NCBI RefSeq assembly: GCF_900465315.1
Contig: NZ_UBIX01000013.1
DNA: 64,000 bases
Strand: one strand, 5' to 3'
Origin: Asaia bogorensis_B
GTDB taxonomy: Bacteria; Pseudomonadota; Alphaproteobacteria; Acetobacterales; Acetobacteraceae
The translations under genes and the position numbers were made by a program. A model generated the notes under the pieces. It was not told where the DNA came from. It ran no database searches and saw only the letters and a program-made list of their open reading frames with translations. Shown here in pieces: positions 33,879 to 42,466 of this stretch (the first letter of the stretch is position 1; every line of letters starts with the position of its first letter).

Positions 33879-36032
33879 ATGTTCAACTACTTCCGCAAGG
33901 AAATCGACTGGGCCGGACGCCCGCTCGTTCTGGAAACCGGCAAGATTGCCCGTCAGGCTGATGGTGCGGTTGTCGCCACCTATGGCGATACGGTTGTGCT
34001 CTGCACCGCCGTTGGCGCCAAGTCGGTCAAGCCGGGCCAGGACTTCTTCCCGATGACCGTCAACTATCAGGAAAAGGCCTATGCAGCTGGCCGTATTCCT
34101 GGCGGCTTCTTCAAGCGCGAGGGCCGTCCGTCCGAGAGCGAGACCCTGATCTCGCGTCTGATCGACCGTCCAATCCGCCCGCTCTTCCCTGAGAACTTCC
34201 GCAATGAAGTGCAGGTCACGGCGACCGTTCTCAGCCATGACATGGAAAACGACCCCGCACTGGTTGCGCTGATCGGCTGCTCGGCCGCGCTCACCCTGTC
34301 GGGTATTCCCTTCTATGGTCCGGTTGGCGTGGCGCGCGTGGCCCGCATCAATGACCAGCTCGTCATCAACCCGACCATTGCGGAGATGAAGGAGAGCGCG
34401 CTCGATCTCGTCGTCGCCGGGACGAGCGAAGGCGTGCTGATGGTTGAATCCGAAGCCTCCGAGCTTTCGGAAGAGATCATGCTCGAAGCCGTGACCGCAG
34501 GCCATGCCGCCTTCCAGCCCGTGATCGATGCGATCATCGATCTGGCCGAGCACGCCGCCAAGCAGCCCTGGGACCTCGAAGGCCCCACCAAGGAGCAGAT
34601 CGCCCTGCGCAAGCGCGTGGAGAAGATTGGCACCAAGCTGATGGCCGACGCCTATAAGGAAAAGGCCAAGCAGGCACGCTACGAGAAGATCGCGACCGCC
34701 AAGGCGCGCATCATCGAAGGCCTGACCGAGGAAGGTCTGGACGTCGATATGGCCAAGCCGATGCTCAAGGAGCTTGAGGCCCAGGTCGTTCGCGGCGCCA
34801 TCCTGAAGACCGGCATCCGTATCGACGGTCGCGACACCAAGACGGTGCGCCCGATCGTGTCCGAAGTCGGCATCCTGCCGCGCGCCCATGGCTCCTCGCT
34901 CTTCACGCGCGGTGAGACGCAGGCTCTGGTCGTTGCCACGCTGGGCACCACCCAGGACGAGCAGATCATTGATGCCCTTGAAGGCGAGTACCGCTCGAAC
35001 TTTATGCTGCACTACAACTTCCCGCCCTACTCGGTTGGTGAGTGCGGCCGCATGGGAAGCCCGGGCCGTCGCGAGATCGGCCATGGCAAGCTGGCATGGC
35101 GTGCGCTGCACCCGCTGCTGCCGGGCAAGGACCGCTTCCCCTACACGGTGCGTATCGTTTCCGAGATCACCGAGAGCAACGGATCGTCCTCAATGGCCAC
35201 CGTTTGCGGCTCCTCGCTGGCGCTGATGGATGCCGGTGTGCCGCTGCCGCGCCCCGTTGCCGGTATCGCCATGGGCCTGATCAAGGAAGATCGCGGCTAC
35301 GCCGTGCTGTCCGATATCCTGGGTGACGAAGATCATCTTGGTGACATGGACTTCAAGGTGGCCGGTACCGAATCAGGTATCACGGCGCTGCAGATGGATA
35401 TCAAGATCACCTCGATCACGCCTGAAATCATGAAGGTGGCGCTCGAGCAGGCCCGTGACGGTCGTATTCATATCCTCGGCGAGATGGCCAAGGCTATCGA
35501 TGAAGGTCGTGAGGGGGTCTCGCGCAATGCGCCGAAGATCACCACCATGAACATCGCCAAGGAGAAGATCCGCGATGTGATCGGTTCGGGTGGCAAGGTC
35601 ATTCGCGAGATCGTCGAGTTCTCGGGTGCCAAGGTTGATATCAACGACGAAGGTGTCATCACCATCGCTGCCTCGAATGACGAGCAGGCCCAGAAGGCCA
35701 TCTCGCGCATCGAAGGCATCGTGGCTGAGCCGGAAATCGGCCGCATCTACGATGGCAAGGTCGTCAAGACCGCCGATTTCGGCGCGTTCGTGAACTTCCT
35801 CGGGCCGCGCGACGGTCTGGTGCACATCTCCGAGCTGACCGATGGTCGCGTTGCCAAGACCACCGATGTCGTGAAGCAGGGCGACGCTGTGAAGGTGAAG
35901 GTTGTCGGCTTCGACGACCGCGGCAAGGTCAAGCTGTCGATGCGCGTTGTCGATCAGCAGACCGGCGCCGATATCTCGGAGAGCGTGGGTGCAAAGGCCG
36001 CTCGTCCGACCAGGCAGCGTGACGCTGACTGA
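33879..36032 (+). CDS. pnp: polyribonucleotide nucleotidyltransferase (PNPase)
   Basis: A 717-residue 3'-5' phosphorolytic exoribonuclease and degradosome enzyme. It has two RNase PH-like domains (about 10-145 and 300-540, with GRPSESETLISRLIDRPIRP and GKLAWRALHPLLPGKDRFPY), a helical linker, a KH domain (IRDVIGSGGKVIREIVE) and an S1 domain (GRIYDGKVVKTADFGAFVNF). ATG 33879 has AGGA 7 bases upstream; ATG 33876 is adjacent. The 248-base leader before it includes a hairpin. Confidence 0.97.
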   Translation: MFNYFRKEIDWAGRPLVLETGKIARQADGAVVATYGDTVVLCTAVGAKSVKPGQDFFPMTVNYQEKAYAAGRIPGGFFKREGRPSESETLISRLIDRPIRPLFPENFRNEVQVTATVLSHDMENDPALVALIGCSAALTLSGIPFYGPVGVARVARINDQLVINPTIAEMKESALDLVVAGTSEGVLMVESEASELSEEIMLEAVTAGHAAFQPVIDAIIDLAEHAAKQPWDLEGPTKEQIALRKRVEKIGTKLMADAYKEKAKQARYEKIATAKARIIEGLTEEGLDVDMAKPMLKELEAQVVRGAILKTGIRIDGRDTKTVRPIVSEVGILPRAHGSSLFTRGETQALVVATLGTTQDEQIIDALEGEYRSNFMLHYNFPPYSVGECGRMGSPGRREIGHGKLAWRALHPLLPGKDRFPYTVRIVSEITESNGSSSMATVCGSSLALMDAGVPLPRPVAGIAMGLIKEDRGYAVLSDILGDEDHLGDMDFKVAGTESGITALQMDIKITSITPEIMKVALEQARDGRIHILGEMAKAIDEGREGVSRNAPKITTMNIAKEKIRDVIGSGGKVIREIVEFSGAKVDINDEGVITIAASNDEQAQKAISRIEGIVAEPEIGRIYDGKVVKTADFGAFVNFLGPRDGLVHISELTDGRVAKTTDVVKQGDAVKVKVVGFDDRGKVKLSMRVVDQQTGADISESVGAKAARPTRQRDAD

Positions 36033-36044
36033 TCTCCCGTTTCA

Positions 36045-36072
36045 GGAGGAGGGCCATAAAGGGGCCTCCTCC
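36045..36072 (+). terminator. hairpin after pnp without a T-run
   Basis: Stem GGAGGAGG (36045-36052) with CCTCCTCC (36065-36072), 8 bp, loop of 12 bases that can add two C-G pairs. It is 13 bases after the pnp stop. Only CTCGGAG follows, so it may protect the pnp 3' end or terminate weakly rather than act as a strong intrinsic terminator. Confidence 0.4.
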
Positions 36073-36092
36073 CTCGGAGTACAACACAGATT

Positions 36093-37523
36093 ATGATGTC
36101 GATTGATACCGTCCGCATGGCTGGCCGGGAAGTCCTCCCCCTCGTTGAGGGTGGCAAGGGCGTCTCGGTTTCGACCGGTATATCAGCAGGCCATTGGGCT
36201 GCTGCTGGTGGCGTGGGCACTGTCTCAGCCGTCAATGCCGACAGCTATGACGCAGATGGCAACCGTATCCCCCAGATCTATTCGGGCCGTACGCGCCGTG
36301 AGCGTCATGAGGAGCTGATCCGCTACGCGATCGAGGGCGGTATCACCCAGGTTCGCATTGCCCGCGAAATTGCAGGCAGCAAGGGCATGATCAACGCCAA
36401 TCTCCTGTGGGAGATGGGCGGTGCCGAACAGGTGATCGAGGGTATCCTCGAGGGTGCCCCCGGGATGATCGACGGGCTGACCTGCGGCGCAGGCATGCCG
36501 TATCGTCTGTCGGAAATCGCCGCACGTCATAAGGTGCATTATTATCCGATCGTCTCCTCGGCGCGCGCTTTCAATGCGCTGTGGAAGCGTTCGTACAGCA
36601 AGACATCCGAATTGCTGGGCGGCGTGGTTTATGAGGATCCCTGGCGGGCGGGCGGCCATAACGGGCTGTCGAACACCGAGAACCCGCTCAAGCCGGAAGA
36701 CCCCTATCCCCGCGTTGCCGCGCTGCGCAAGTCCATGAACCAGTTCGGTCTCGAGACCGTGCCGATCATCATGGCCGGCGGTGTCTGGTGGCTCGAGGAA
36801 TGGGCGCACTGGTTCAATAATCCCGAGATTGGCCCGATCGTGTTCCAGTTCGGCACACGCCCGTTGCTGACTCAGGAAAGCCCTATCCCTGACGCATGGA
36901 AGCGCCGTCTGCGCCGCCTGCATGAAGGCGATGTGTATCTCAATCGCTTCTCGCCCACCGGCTTCTACTCATCGGCTGTAAACAACAGCTTCATGCAGAA
37001 CCTGCGCGGGCGTTCCGAGCGTCAGGTGGCCTACAGCAGCGAACCTGTGGGCGAGCATGATACGGCTCATGGGATCGGCGCGCGCAAGCGCGAGGTCTGG
37101 ATGACCGCGACGGATCGCGAACATGTTTTGGCATGGGAGGCTGCGGGCTATACCGAGGCCATGCGCACGCCGGATTCGACGCTCGTTTTCGTCACGCCTG
37201 AGGAAAGCCGCGTGATCGTGGCTGATCAGGTGGCCTGCATGGGCTGTCTTTCGGAATGTCGCTTCTCCAACTGGAGCCAGCGAGGCCCGAACTATACCAA
37301 CGGGGCCAAGTCCGATCCGCGTTCCTTCTGCATCCAGAAGAGCCTGCAGGACATTGCGCATGCCGATGACAGCATGGGGATCGAGGCTGCCGACCAGCTG
37401 GTTGATCATAACCTGATGTTTGGTGGGACGAACGCATGGCGTTTCGGTTCCGATCCGTTCTATGCTGATGGCTTCACGCCGACAGTCGGTCAGCTTGTCG
37501 AACAGATCATGACGGGGCGCTGA
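36093..37523 (+). CDS. nitronate monooxygenase-like flavoprotein with C-terminal cysteine motif
   Basis: A 476-residue protein. The first 330 residues resemble the FMN-binding nitronate monooxygenase/2-nitropropane dioxygenase TIM barrel: GISAGHWAAAGGVGTVSAVN, GAGMPYRLSEIAARHKVHYYPIVSS, AGGHNGLSN and VPIIMAGGVWWLEE. The barrel is followed by about 140 residues not found in short family members. They carry Cys382, Cys385, Cys389 and Cys413 (CX2CX3CX23C), a possible iron-sulfur or zinc site. Proteins of this length occur in other alphaproteobacteria under the nitronate monooxygenase label; true substrate is unknown. Start ATG 36093 or 36096. Confidence 0.75.
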   Translation: MMSIDTVRMAGREVLPLVEGGKGVSVSTGISAGHWAAAGGVGTVSAVNADSYDADGNRIPQIYSGRTRRERHEELIRYAIEGGITQVRIAREIAGSKGMINANLLWEMGGAEQVIEGILEGAPGMIDGLTCGAGMPYRLSEIAARHKVHYYPIVSSARAFNALWKRSYSKTSELLGGVVYEDPWRAGGHNGLSNTENPLKPEDPYPRVAALRKSMNQFGLETVPIIMAGGVWWLEEWAHWFNNPEIGPIVFQFGTRPLLTQESPIPDAWKRRLRRLHEGDVYLNRFSPTGFYSSAVNNSFMQNLRGRSERQVAYSSEPVGEHDTAHGIGARKREVWMTATDREHVLAWEAAGYTEAMRTPDSTLVFVTPEESRVIVADQVACMGCLSECRFSNWSQRGPNYTNGAKSDPRSFCIQKSLQDIAHADDSMGIEAADQLVDHNLMFGGTNAWRFGSDPFYADGFTPTVGQLVEQIMTGR

Positions 37524-37554
37524 GCGCCCTCAAACAGCGGAGGTGCGAAACGGC

Positions 37555-39597
37555 ATGATGAAGGGCAAGACCCGGCTTTCTGCCTCTCGCCCTCTGGCTG
37601 CCTTTCTGACAACCTCCACAAACCATCTCGCCCGTTATGCCATCACGCTCACGCCCGAGCAGCTGAGCCTGTACGAAGGCGCACGGGCGGGCCTTGTCAC
37701 GGCGCTCGCCCTGACCCCCTCGCTCTTCTTCGACCAGCCCGTTCTCGCCTGGATTGCCTTTGCCTGCTTCTGGGCCTGTCTGATTGATCCGGGCGGCCCC
37801 AATCGCGAGCGCTTTCAGGTTCTGGGCGGGTTCACTCTGGCCGGTACCCTTCTTGTGTTCGGGGTTTCCAGCCTGAGCCTGTTCGGTCCCTGGGCCACCG
37901 TGCCGCTCGTGGCGCTTGTCGGGCTGGGTTGCGGTCTGGCGCGTGTGTTTTCTCCGGCAGTCATGCAGCTTTGGGCTCTGGCTGGTTGTGCCGCTGTTGC
38001 CGCCACCGGTTTTCCATCACCTCCGCGTCAGGCGGCTGAGATTGCGGGTCTGTTCTTCGCTGGGGGTGCCCTGGCGACGCTGTTCTGTCTGGTGCTTTGG
38101 CGGCAGCAGCCTTATGCCCCGGCGCGCCGTAGCCTCTCGGCAACGTTCTATATTCTGGATCTGATGGCGCGCGAGTTGTCAGCCGGCCGCCTGCGCGAGG
38201 CCGTGCATCGTCAGGCGGCGCGCAACGCGATCGAACGTGCCAGAACCTTGCTGCTGATGCTCGATGCGCGTCACGGCAATATGCGCCTGCGTCGGCGTAT
38301 GGAAGCGACACTCATGGCAGCCGAGCGCGTCTTTACCGCTCTGCTGGCGCTGGAACATCTTTCGCAGAATGGGCCTTTATCGCCTGAGCTGCGCGTCCTC
38401 CTCGGTCGGCTCGGCATGGCCTGCCACGAGTGCATGCGACAGGTCGCACGGCCTGAGCCCGATTTTCGTATTCTCGGGCAACTCGCACAGCGTCTCGACC
38501 GGGAGTCACGCAATGGTGGTGTGGTGAACGCCATGCCTGTCATCGCCTGCGCCGCGGCTTTCCAGCAGATGATCGCCGCGTTTTCGCGCCGCCATCGTGA
38601 GGAGGGTGAGGGGCAATCCGGGCGCGGGCGCGCCCTGACCCCGTTGATATGGCGCCATGCACTGCGTCTTTCTCTAGCGCTTACATTGACCCAGATCGTC
38701 TGCCTGTATGGCGGCGAAGGGTTTTCCTACTGGGCGCTCATCGCGGCACTGCTGGTCATGCAGCCAGCTGGCAACCTGACTATCGTGCGCAGCATGGAAC
38801 GCGTTGTGGGCAGTATTGGAGGCAGTCTGCTCGCGGCGCTTTGCGCTCTGGTACTGCCGGGTAAAATCCCCCTCCTGATCGCAGCGGTTTTTCTCTCTCT
38901 CGCTGCGATTGCGACCCGGGCCGTCAATTACACCATGCTGGTGTTCTTCCTAACCGGATTGGTGGTCGTTATTGCCGAGGCGCTGATGCCGGGGGGCGGC
39001 ATCGTGTGGGCGCGTGTGCTGGACAATCTGATCGGCAGCGGGATCGCTCTGCTTTGCGTCCTGCTGCTCTGGCCCCAGCGCGGCGATTCCGACCGGGAGA
39101 CGCTGGTCAGACGTGCGATACTGGCCCATTGCCGTTATGCCAGCCTTGTTCTTTCGGGCGATACGGATCAGGGCCAGACCGACAAGGCGCAGCGTGAGGC
39201 CGGGATGACAACCATTGCTGCCGAGTTCTCTCGTGGGGGACTGCCTTTGTTCGGCGGGCTGGTGACGCAACTGCGCGATGGGGAGTCACAGGATGTGCAG
39301 GCCGTCCTTCGGGCGCTGCGTCGCCTGAGCGGCGAACTGACCCTCTATCGCTTCGATATGCAGAACGGGTTGCGATGCCCTGACCCGCAGGAGGCGGAAC
39401 GCTTCGAGCGGTGGGCGCAGGCGATCGCGTCTGAGGGAAAGTCCCGTGGCGTGAAGATCGTGCCGCAAGATGCCGAAAGGACGGGCCCTCCCGCCATGCA
39501 GGAAGTTCTGACCTGGCTTAACGACGAGACGGCTTTGATGCGGCTGGGGCAGAAGGCCGGGCTTCGGACCAGGGTGGCAGGAGATACCATGCTATGA
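37555..39597 (+). CDS. FUSC family membrane protein (aromatic acid exporter-like)
   Basis: A 680-residue inner-membrane protein with the FUSC/AaeB layout: a first block of about six hydrophobic segments (residues about 45-190), a cytoplasmic helical region (about 190-365), a second membrane block (about 365-510, ALTLTQIVCLYGGEGFSYW, MQPAGNLTIVRSMERVVGSIGGS), and a C-terminal cytoplasmic tail. AaeB exports p-hydroxybenzoate with a membrane-fusion partner; no such partner is adjacent. ATG 37555 stands 11 bases after GGAGG; a GTG at 37543 overlaps that site. Confidence 0.82.
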   Translation: MMKGKTRLSASRPLAAFLTTSTNHLARYAITLTPEQLSLYEGARAGLVTALALTPSLFFDQPVLAWIAFACFWACLIDPGGPNRERFQVLGGFTLAGTLLVFGVSSLSLFGPWATVPLVALVGLGCGLARVFSPAVMQLWALAGCAAVAATGFPSPPRQAAEIAGLFFAGGALATLFCLVLWRQQPYAPARRSLSATFYILDLMARELSAGRLREAVHRQAARNAIERARTLLLMLDARHGNMRLRRRMEATLMAAERVFTALLALEHLSQNGPLSPELRVLLGRLGMACHECMRQVARPEPDFRILGQLAQRLDRESRNGGVVNAMPVIACAAAFQQMIAAFSRRHREEGEGQSGRGRALTPLIWRHALRLSLALTLTQIVCLYGGEGFSYWALIAALLVMQPAGNLTIVRSMERVVGSIGGSLLAALCALVLPGKIPLLIAAVFLSLAAIATRAVNYTMLVFFLTGLVVVIAEALMPGGGIVWARVLDNLIGSGIALLCVLLLWPQRGDSDRETLVRRAILAHCRYASLVLSGDTDQGQTDKAQREAGMTTIAAEFSRGGLPLFGGLVTQLRDGESQDVQAVLRALRRLSGELTLYRFDMQNGLRCPDPQEAERFERWAQAIASEGKSRGVKIVPQDAERTGPPAMQEVLTWLNDETALMRLGQKAGLRTRVAGDTML

Positions 39598-39636
39598 TGC
39601 CGCCTCCGCCTGTCCGGAAATCAAAGCAGAGAGAAA

Positions 39637-40050
39637 TCAGATCAGGCAGAGTTCGGACAGGCTGCGTCTGAGCGCCGGGGGGAGGTTCTCGATCCCCGTC
39701 GCTGCGGGTGACGAGCCCAGATCGATGGGCGCGTCCTCGGGCTTCAGATAACGCCAGCCTTGGAACGGCCGCATGGCGCGCGGCTGAACCGGGATGATCT
39801 CGTCAGTAACGAGGATATGGGTGCCGAGCTGGCCATCCGGGCGCGTAAAAGGCCGGAACCCCACAATCGGCTGACGGCAGAGCACCAGCCCGCCCATTAC
39901 CCGGAAAAGCGAGCCCTGCCCACTGATCTCATCGGCCTGTTTGGGCATTGTGCGCGTGCGTATGACGCCATACCCCTCGACACGCTCGCCGCGCTGCATC
40001 CAGGCGGCAAGTTCATCGAGTGTCGTGCAACCGACGACCAGTTTGATCAT
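39637..40050 (-). CDS. DUF1489 family protein
   Basis: A 137-residue protein conserved in alphaproteobacteria without known function. Typical segments are MIKLVVGCTTLDELAAW, TRTMPKQADEI, GSLFRVMGGLVLCRQPIVGF, MRPFQGWRYL and the C-terminal LPPALRRSLSELCLI. The frame is open far upstream within the neighbouring gene, but homology starts at ATG 40050. It lies 13 bases after the nucleoside hydrolase stop and shares its transcript. Confidence 0.85.
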   Translation of the reverse strand: MIKLVVGCTTLDELAAWMQRGERVEGYGVIRTRTMPKQADEISGQGSLFRVMGGLVLCRQPIVGFRPFTRPDGQLGTHILVTDEIIPVQPRAMRPFQGWRYLKPEDAPIDLGSSPAATGIENLPPALRRSLSELCLI

Positions 40051-40063
40051 GTGCAACAAGGGA

Positions 40064-41149
40064 TCAGTGCTTTCCCATGAAGCCCTGCGCCCAGCCGGCA
40101 TAAAGCTTCTTGAAGCGATCGACATCGATGGCCTGCACGATGCTGACCTTCCGAACGCCCATTGCTCTGGGTGCCAGGGCATCCGGCCAGACATAGGCGT
40201 GGCCATAGCCAATGCCCTTGCCGATCTCGACATCCATATAGGCGTCCTGTTTCCTGGTAACGAGGGAGGGATCGGCCACGATGGCGCTTGTGACTTCGTC
40301 CCACATGGCCAGCGGGACATAGTAGCGTACGAGATAATCGGTGGCGGCCGAGCGATGATCCTTCGCAATGGCCTCGACCTCAGCCTTGCTGAGCACCACG
40401 TCATTGGAGACATTGGCGACAGAGGTGATATGGGCCCAGGGCGCGGTCAGGGTGATATGCGCGGCCTCGGGATCAAAAATCAGATTGAAATCCGATCCAT
40501 TATCCGCATTGCCGGTGACAGACATCATTGCCAGGTCAAGATAGCCGCCCATAAAAACAAGCTGCTTCGCCGTGCTCGCAAAGCTTGGATCCAGACGAAT
40601 GGCCAAAGCCAGATTGGTCATCGGGCCAGCTTCGATGATTGTCACCTCATGGGGGTGAGCATGGACCTGCTGGATCATGAACAGCGCCGCAGGGATGCCC
40701 TGAGGCTGAAGCTCGGGCTTGCCATCGGGGGTCTGGGCAACAGCGGGCTGTGTGTCAGGAGTCTTGTCCATTGACCCCATGCCACCCCACGCCCCTTTCC
40801 AGGGCAGGCTGCCATATTGCTGCTCGCGCAGGCGGGTGAGTGCTACTGTGTTGATCAGGGGTTGTGTTGCCCCGTCATAAACCGGCACATCACGATGCCC
40901 CGAAATCTCCAGAAAGCGGCGGATACGTGCACTTTCAGCATTTTCCCAGTCATCGCCAGCCACGACCGTGAGGCCGAGAACCTTCAGTTTCGGGTTGTTC
41001 AGCAGGGGAATGACGGATTGGATGTTCGAGCCGCCCGGGCCCAGATAGTCATTATCGGCAATCACAAGCTCCGGACCGTTCCGGGTTTCGGCGGAGGCTG
41101 TGCCGATGGTGAGGGCGGCAAGCGCCAGACTTGCAAGGAAACAACGCAT
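40064..41149 (-). CDS. periplasmic nucleoside hydrolase-like protein
   Basis: A 361-residue inosine-uridine hydrolase family protein with a signal peptide (MRCFLASLALAALTIGTASA). Family features are the N-terminal Asp segment, GLTVVAGDDWENAE, EAGPMTNLALAIRLDP, VFMGGY, and DFNLIFDPEAAHITL. The usual calcium motif DTDxGxDD is replaced by DNDYLGPGGSN, so metal binding or substrate may differ. Export suggests scavenging of nucleosides from the medium. Cotranscribed with the DUF1489 gene. Confidence 0.82.
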   Translation of the reverse strand: MRCFLASLALAALTIGTASAETRNGPELVIADNDYLGPGGSNIQSVIPLLNNPKLKVLGLTVVAGDDWENAESARIRRFLEISGHRDVPVYDGATQPLINTVALTRLREQQYGSLPWKGAWGGMGSMDKTPDTQPAVAQTPDGKPELQPQGIPAALFMIQQVHAHPHEVTIIEAGPMTNLALAIRLDPSFASTAKQLVFMGGYLDLAMMSVTGNADNGSDFNLIFDPEAAHITLTAPWAHITSVANVSNDVVLSKAEVEAIAKDHRSAATDYLVRYYVPLAMWDEVTSAIVADPSLVTRKQDAYMDVEIGKGIGYGHAYVWPDALAPRAMGVRKVSIVQAIDVDRFKKLYAGWAQGFMGKH

Positions 41150-41308
41150 AAGCTGGTTTGACTCCGGAAAAGCGGGACGGTTCCCTGTGTCTCATACTGT
41201 GAGCAATAAAGTCTTAAGGGAAGGGGCGATGAACGTCATTCCGTGGCGTACAGGGTGTTCATGCAGCCTGAATAATCGCAAAGCTGAAGGGCGGTGATTT
41301 GCGGATGA

Positions 41309-42466
41309 TCAGAGGACCAGAGCACCCAGCAGGGCTTCGAGCCTCACACGACCTTCGTCTGTGGCAATGAGCCGGTTGTCCCGAAGGTTGAGATAATTCT
41401 CTTCCTGCGCCGCCTCGAAAATCATCGGGTCCACACACTCGGTCAGGTGGCGCCCTGTACGCATTGCGAACCAGTCCAGATCAATCCCTTCGCGCAGGCG
41501 CAACCCCATCAGGAGCGCCTCACGCCCGCGTTCCTCGGATGACAGGGGCGTTTCCTCGGTCGACCCGCTTCCTCGCTGTTCGACACGGTCTGCCCAGATT
41601 TCCGGAGCACGATGCCGCCGTGTGGCCAGAAGTGTGTCATCCAGCGTCAGCCTGCCATGCGCTCCCGGCCCGATGCCGATATAATCCTGATAGCGCCAGT
41701 AGGTGAGGTTGTGACGGCTCTCGGCACCGGGGCGGGCATAATTCGAGATTTCGTAATCACGCATCCCGAAGAGGCCCGCGATTTCGGCAGTCTTTTCGTA
41801 CAGGCGAGCGGCTTCATCTCCCTCGGGCAGGGTGAACCGCCCCTGTCGATAGAGCGCCTCGAATTTCGTGCCCTGTTCGATGGTGAGCTGATAGAGGGAC
41901 AGGTGATCGGAGGCGAGGACGAGCGCCTCGCGCAGCTCTGTCTCCCAAGCGCTCAGGCTCTGGCCGGGGCGGGCATAAATCAGGTCGAAGGAAAGCCGCG
42001 AAAAGAGGGCACGCGCTGTCTCGAGAGCCTGCACGGCCTGTCCCGCTGAATGTTCACGGCCCAGAAACCGCAAGGAATCCTCGTTCAGGCTCTGGATGCC
42101 GAGCGATATCCGATTGACCCCCGCCTGAGCAAAGCCGGCGAGTTTCTCGCGCTCCACGCTGGTCGGGTTGGCTTCGAGGGTGATTTCGAGATCAGGCGCG
42201 GCGTCGAAATGGTGCAGGGCATCCTGAATGATCAGGGCGACAGTTTCAGGGCGCATGAGAGACGGTGTGCCGCCGCCGAAAAAGATCGAGCGCAGGCTGC
42301 GTCGCCCCGTGCGGGCTGCATCATGGGCGAGCTCCTGACGCAGCGCCGCCGTGAAGCGCTCATGCGGGATGACGTCGCGCACATGCGAGTTGAAGTCGCA
42401 ATACGGGCATTTGGCCAGACAGAAGGGCCAGTGCACATAGAGCGAGAGCGGGGGTGCTGCGCTCAG
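41309..42466 (-). CDS. hemW: radical SAM heme chaperone HemW, probable CTG start
   Basis: A 385-residue HemN-like radical SAM protein; HemW binds heme rather than acting as coproporphyrinogen oxidase. The cluster cysteines are in HWPFCLAKCPYCDFNSH; FFGGGTPSLM, GVNRISLGIQSL and IGPGAHGRL follow, and a HemN C-terminal domain ends the protein. The conserved PLSLYVHWPFC begins before the first GTG (42436). CTG 42466 overlaps the kup stop (CTGA), has GAGGA 7 bases upstream and is the only NTG between the preceding in-frame TGA and the conserved block, so it is the likely start. Confidence 0.9.
   Translation of the reverse strand: MSAAPPLSLYVHWPFCLAKCPYCDFNSHVRDVIPHERFTAALRQELAHDAARTGRRSLRSIFFGGGTPSLMRPETVALIIQDALHHFDAAPDLEITLEANPTSVEREKLAGFAQAGVNRISLGIQSLNEDSLRFLGREHSAGQAVQALETARALFSRLSFDLIYARPGQSLSAWETELREALVLASDHLSLYQLTIEQGTKFEALYRQGRFTLPEGDEAARLYEKTAEIAGLFGMRDYEISNYARPGAESRHNLTYWRYQDYIGIGPGAHGRLTLDDTLLATRRHRAPEIWADRVEQRGSGSTEETPLSSEERGREALLMGLRLREGIDLDWFAMRTGRHLTECVDPMIFEAAQEENYLNLRDNRLIATDEGRVRLEALLGALVL

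Noticed and set aside
33837..35111. Minus-strand open frame of 424 codons
   Set aside because: Antisense to pnp; no motif.
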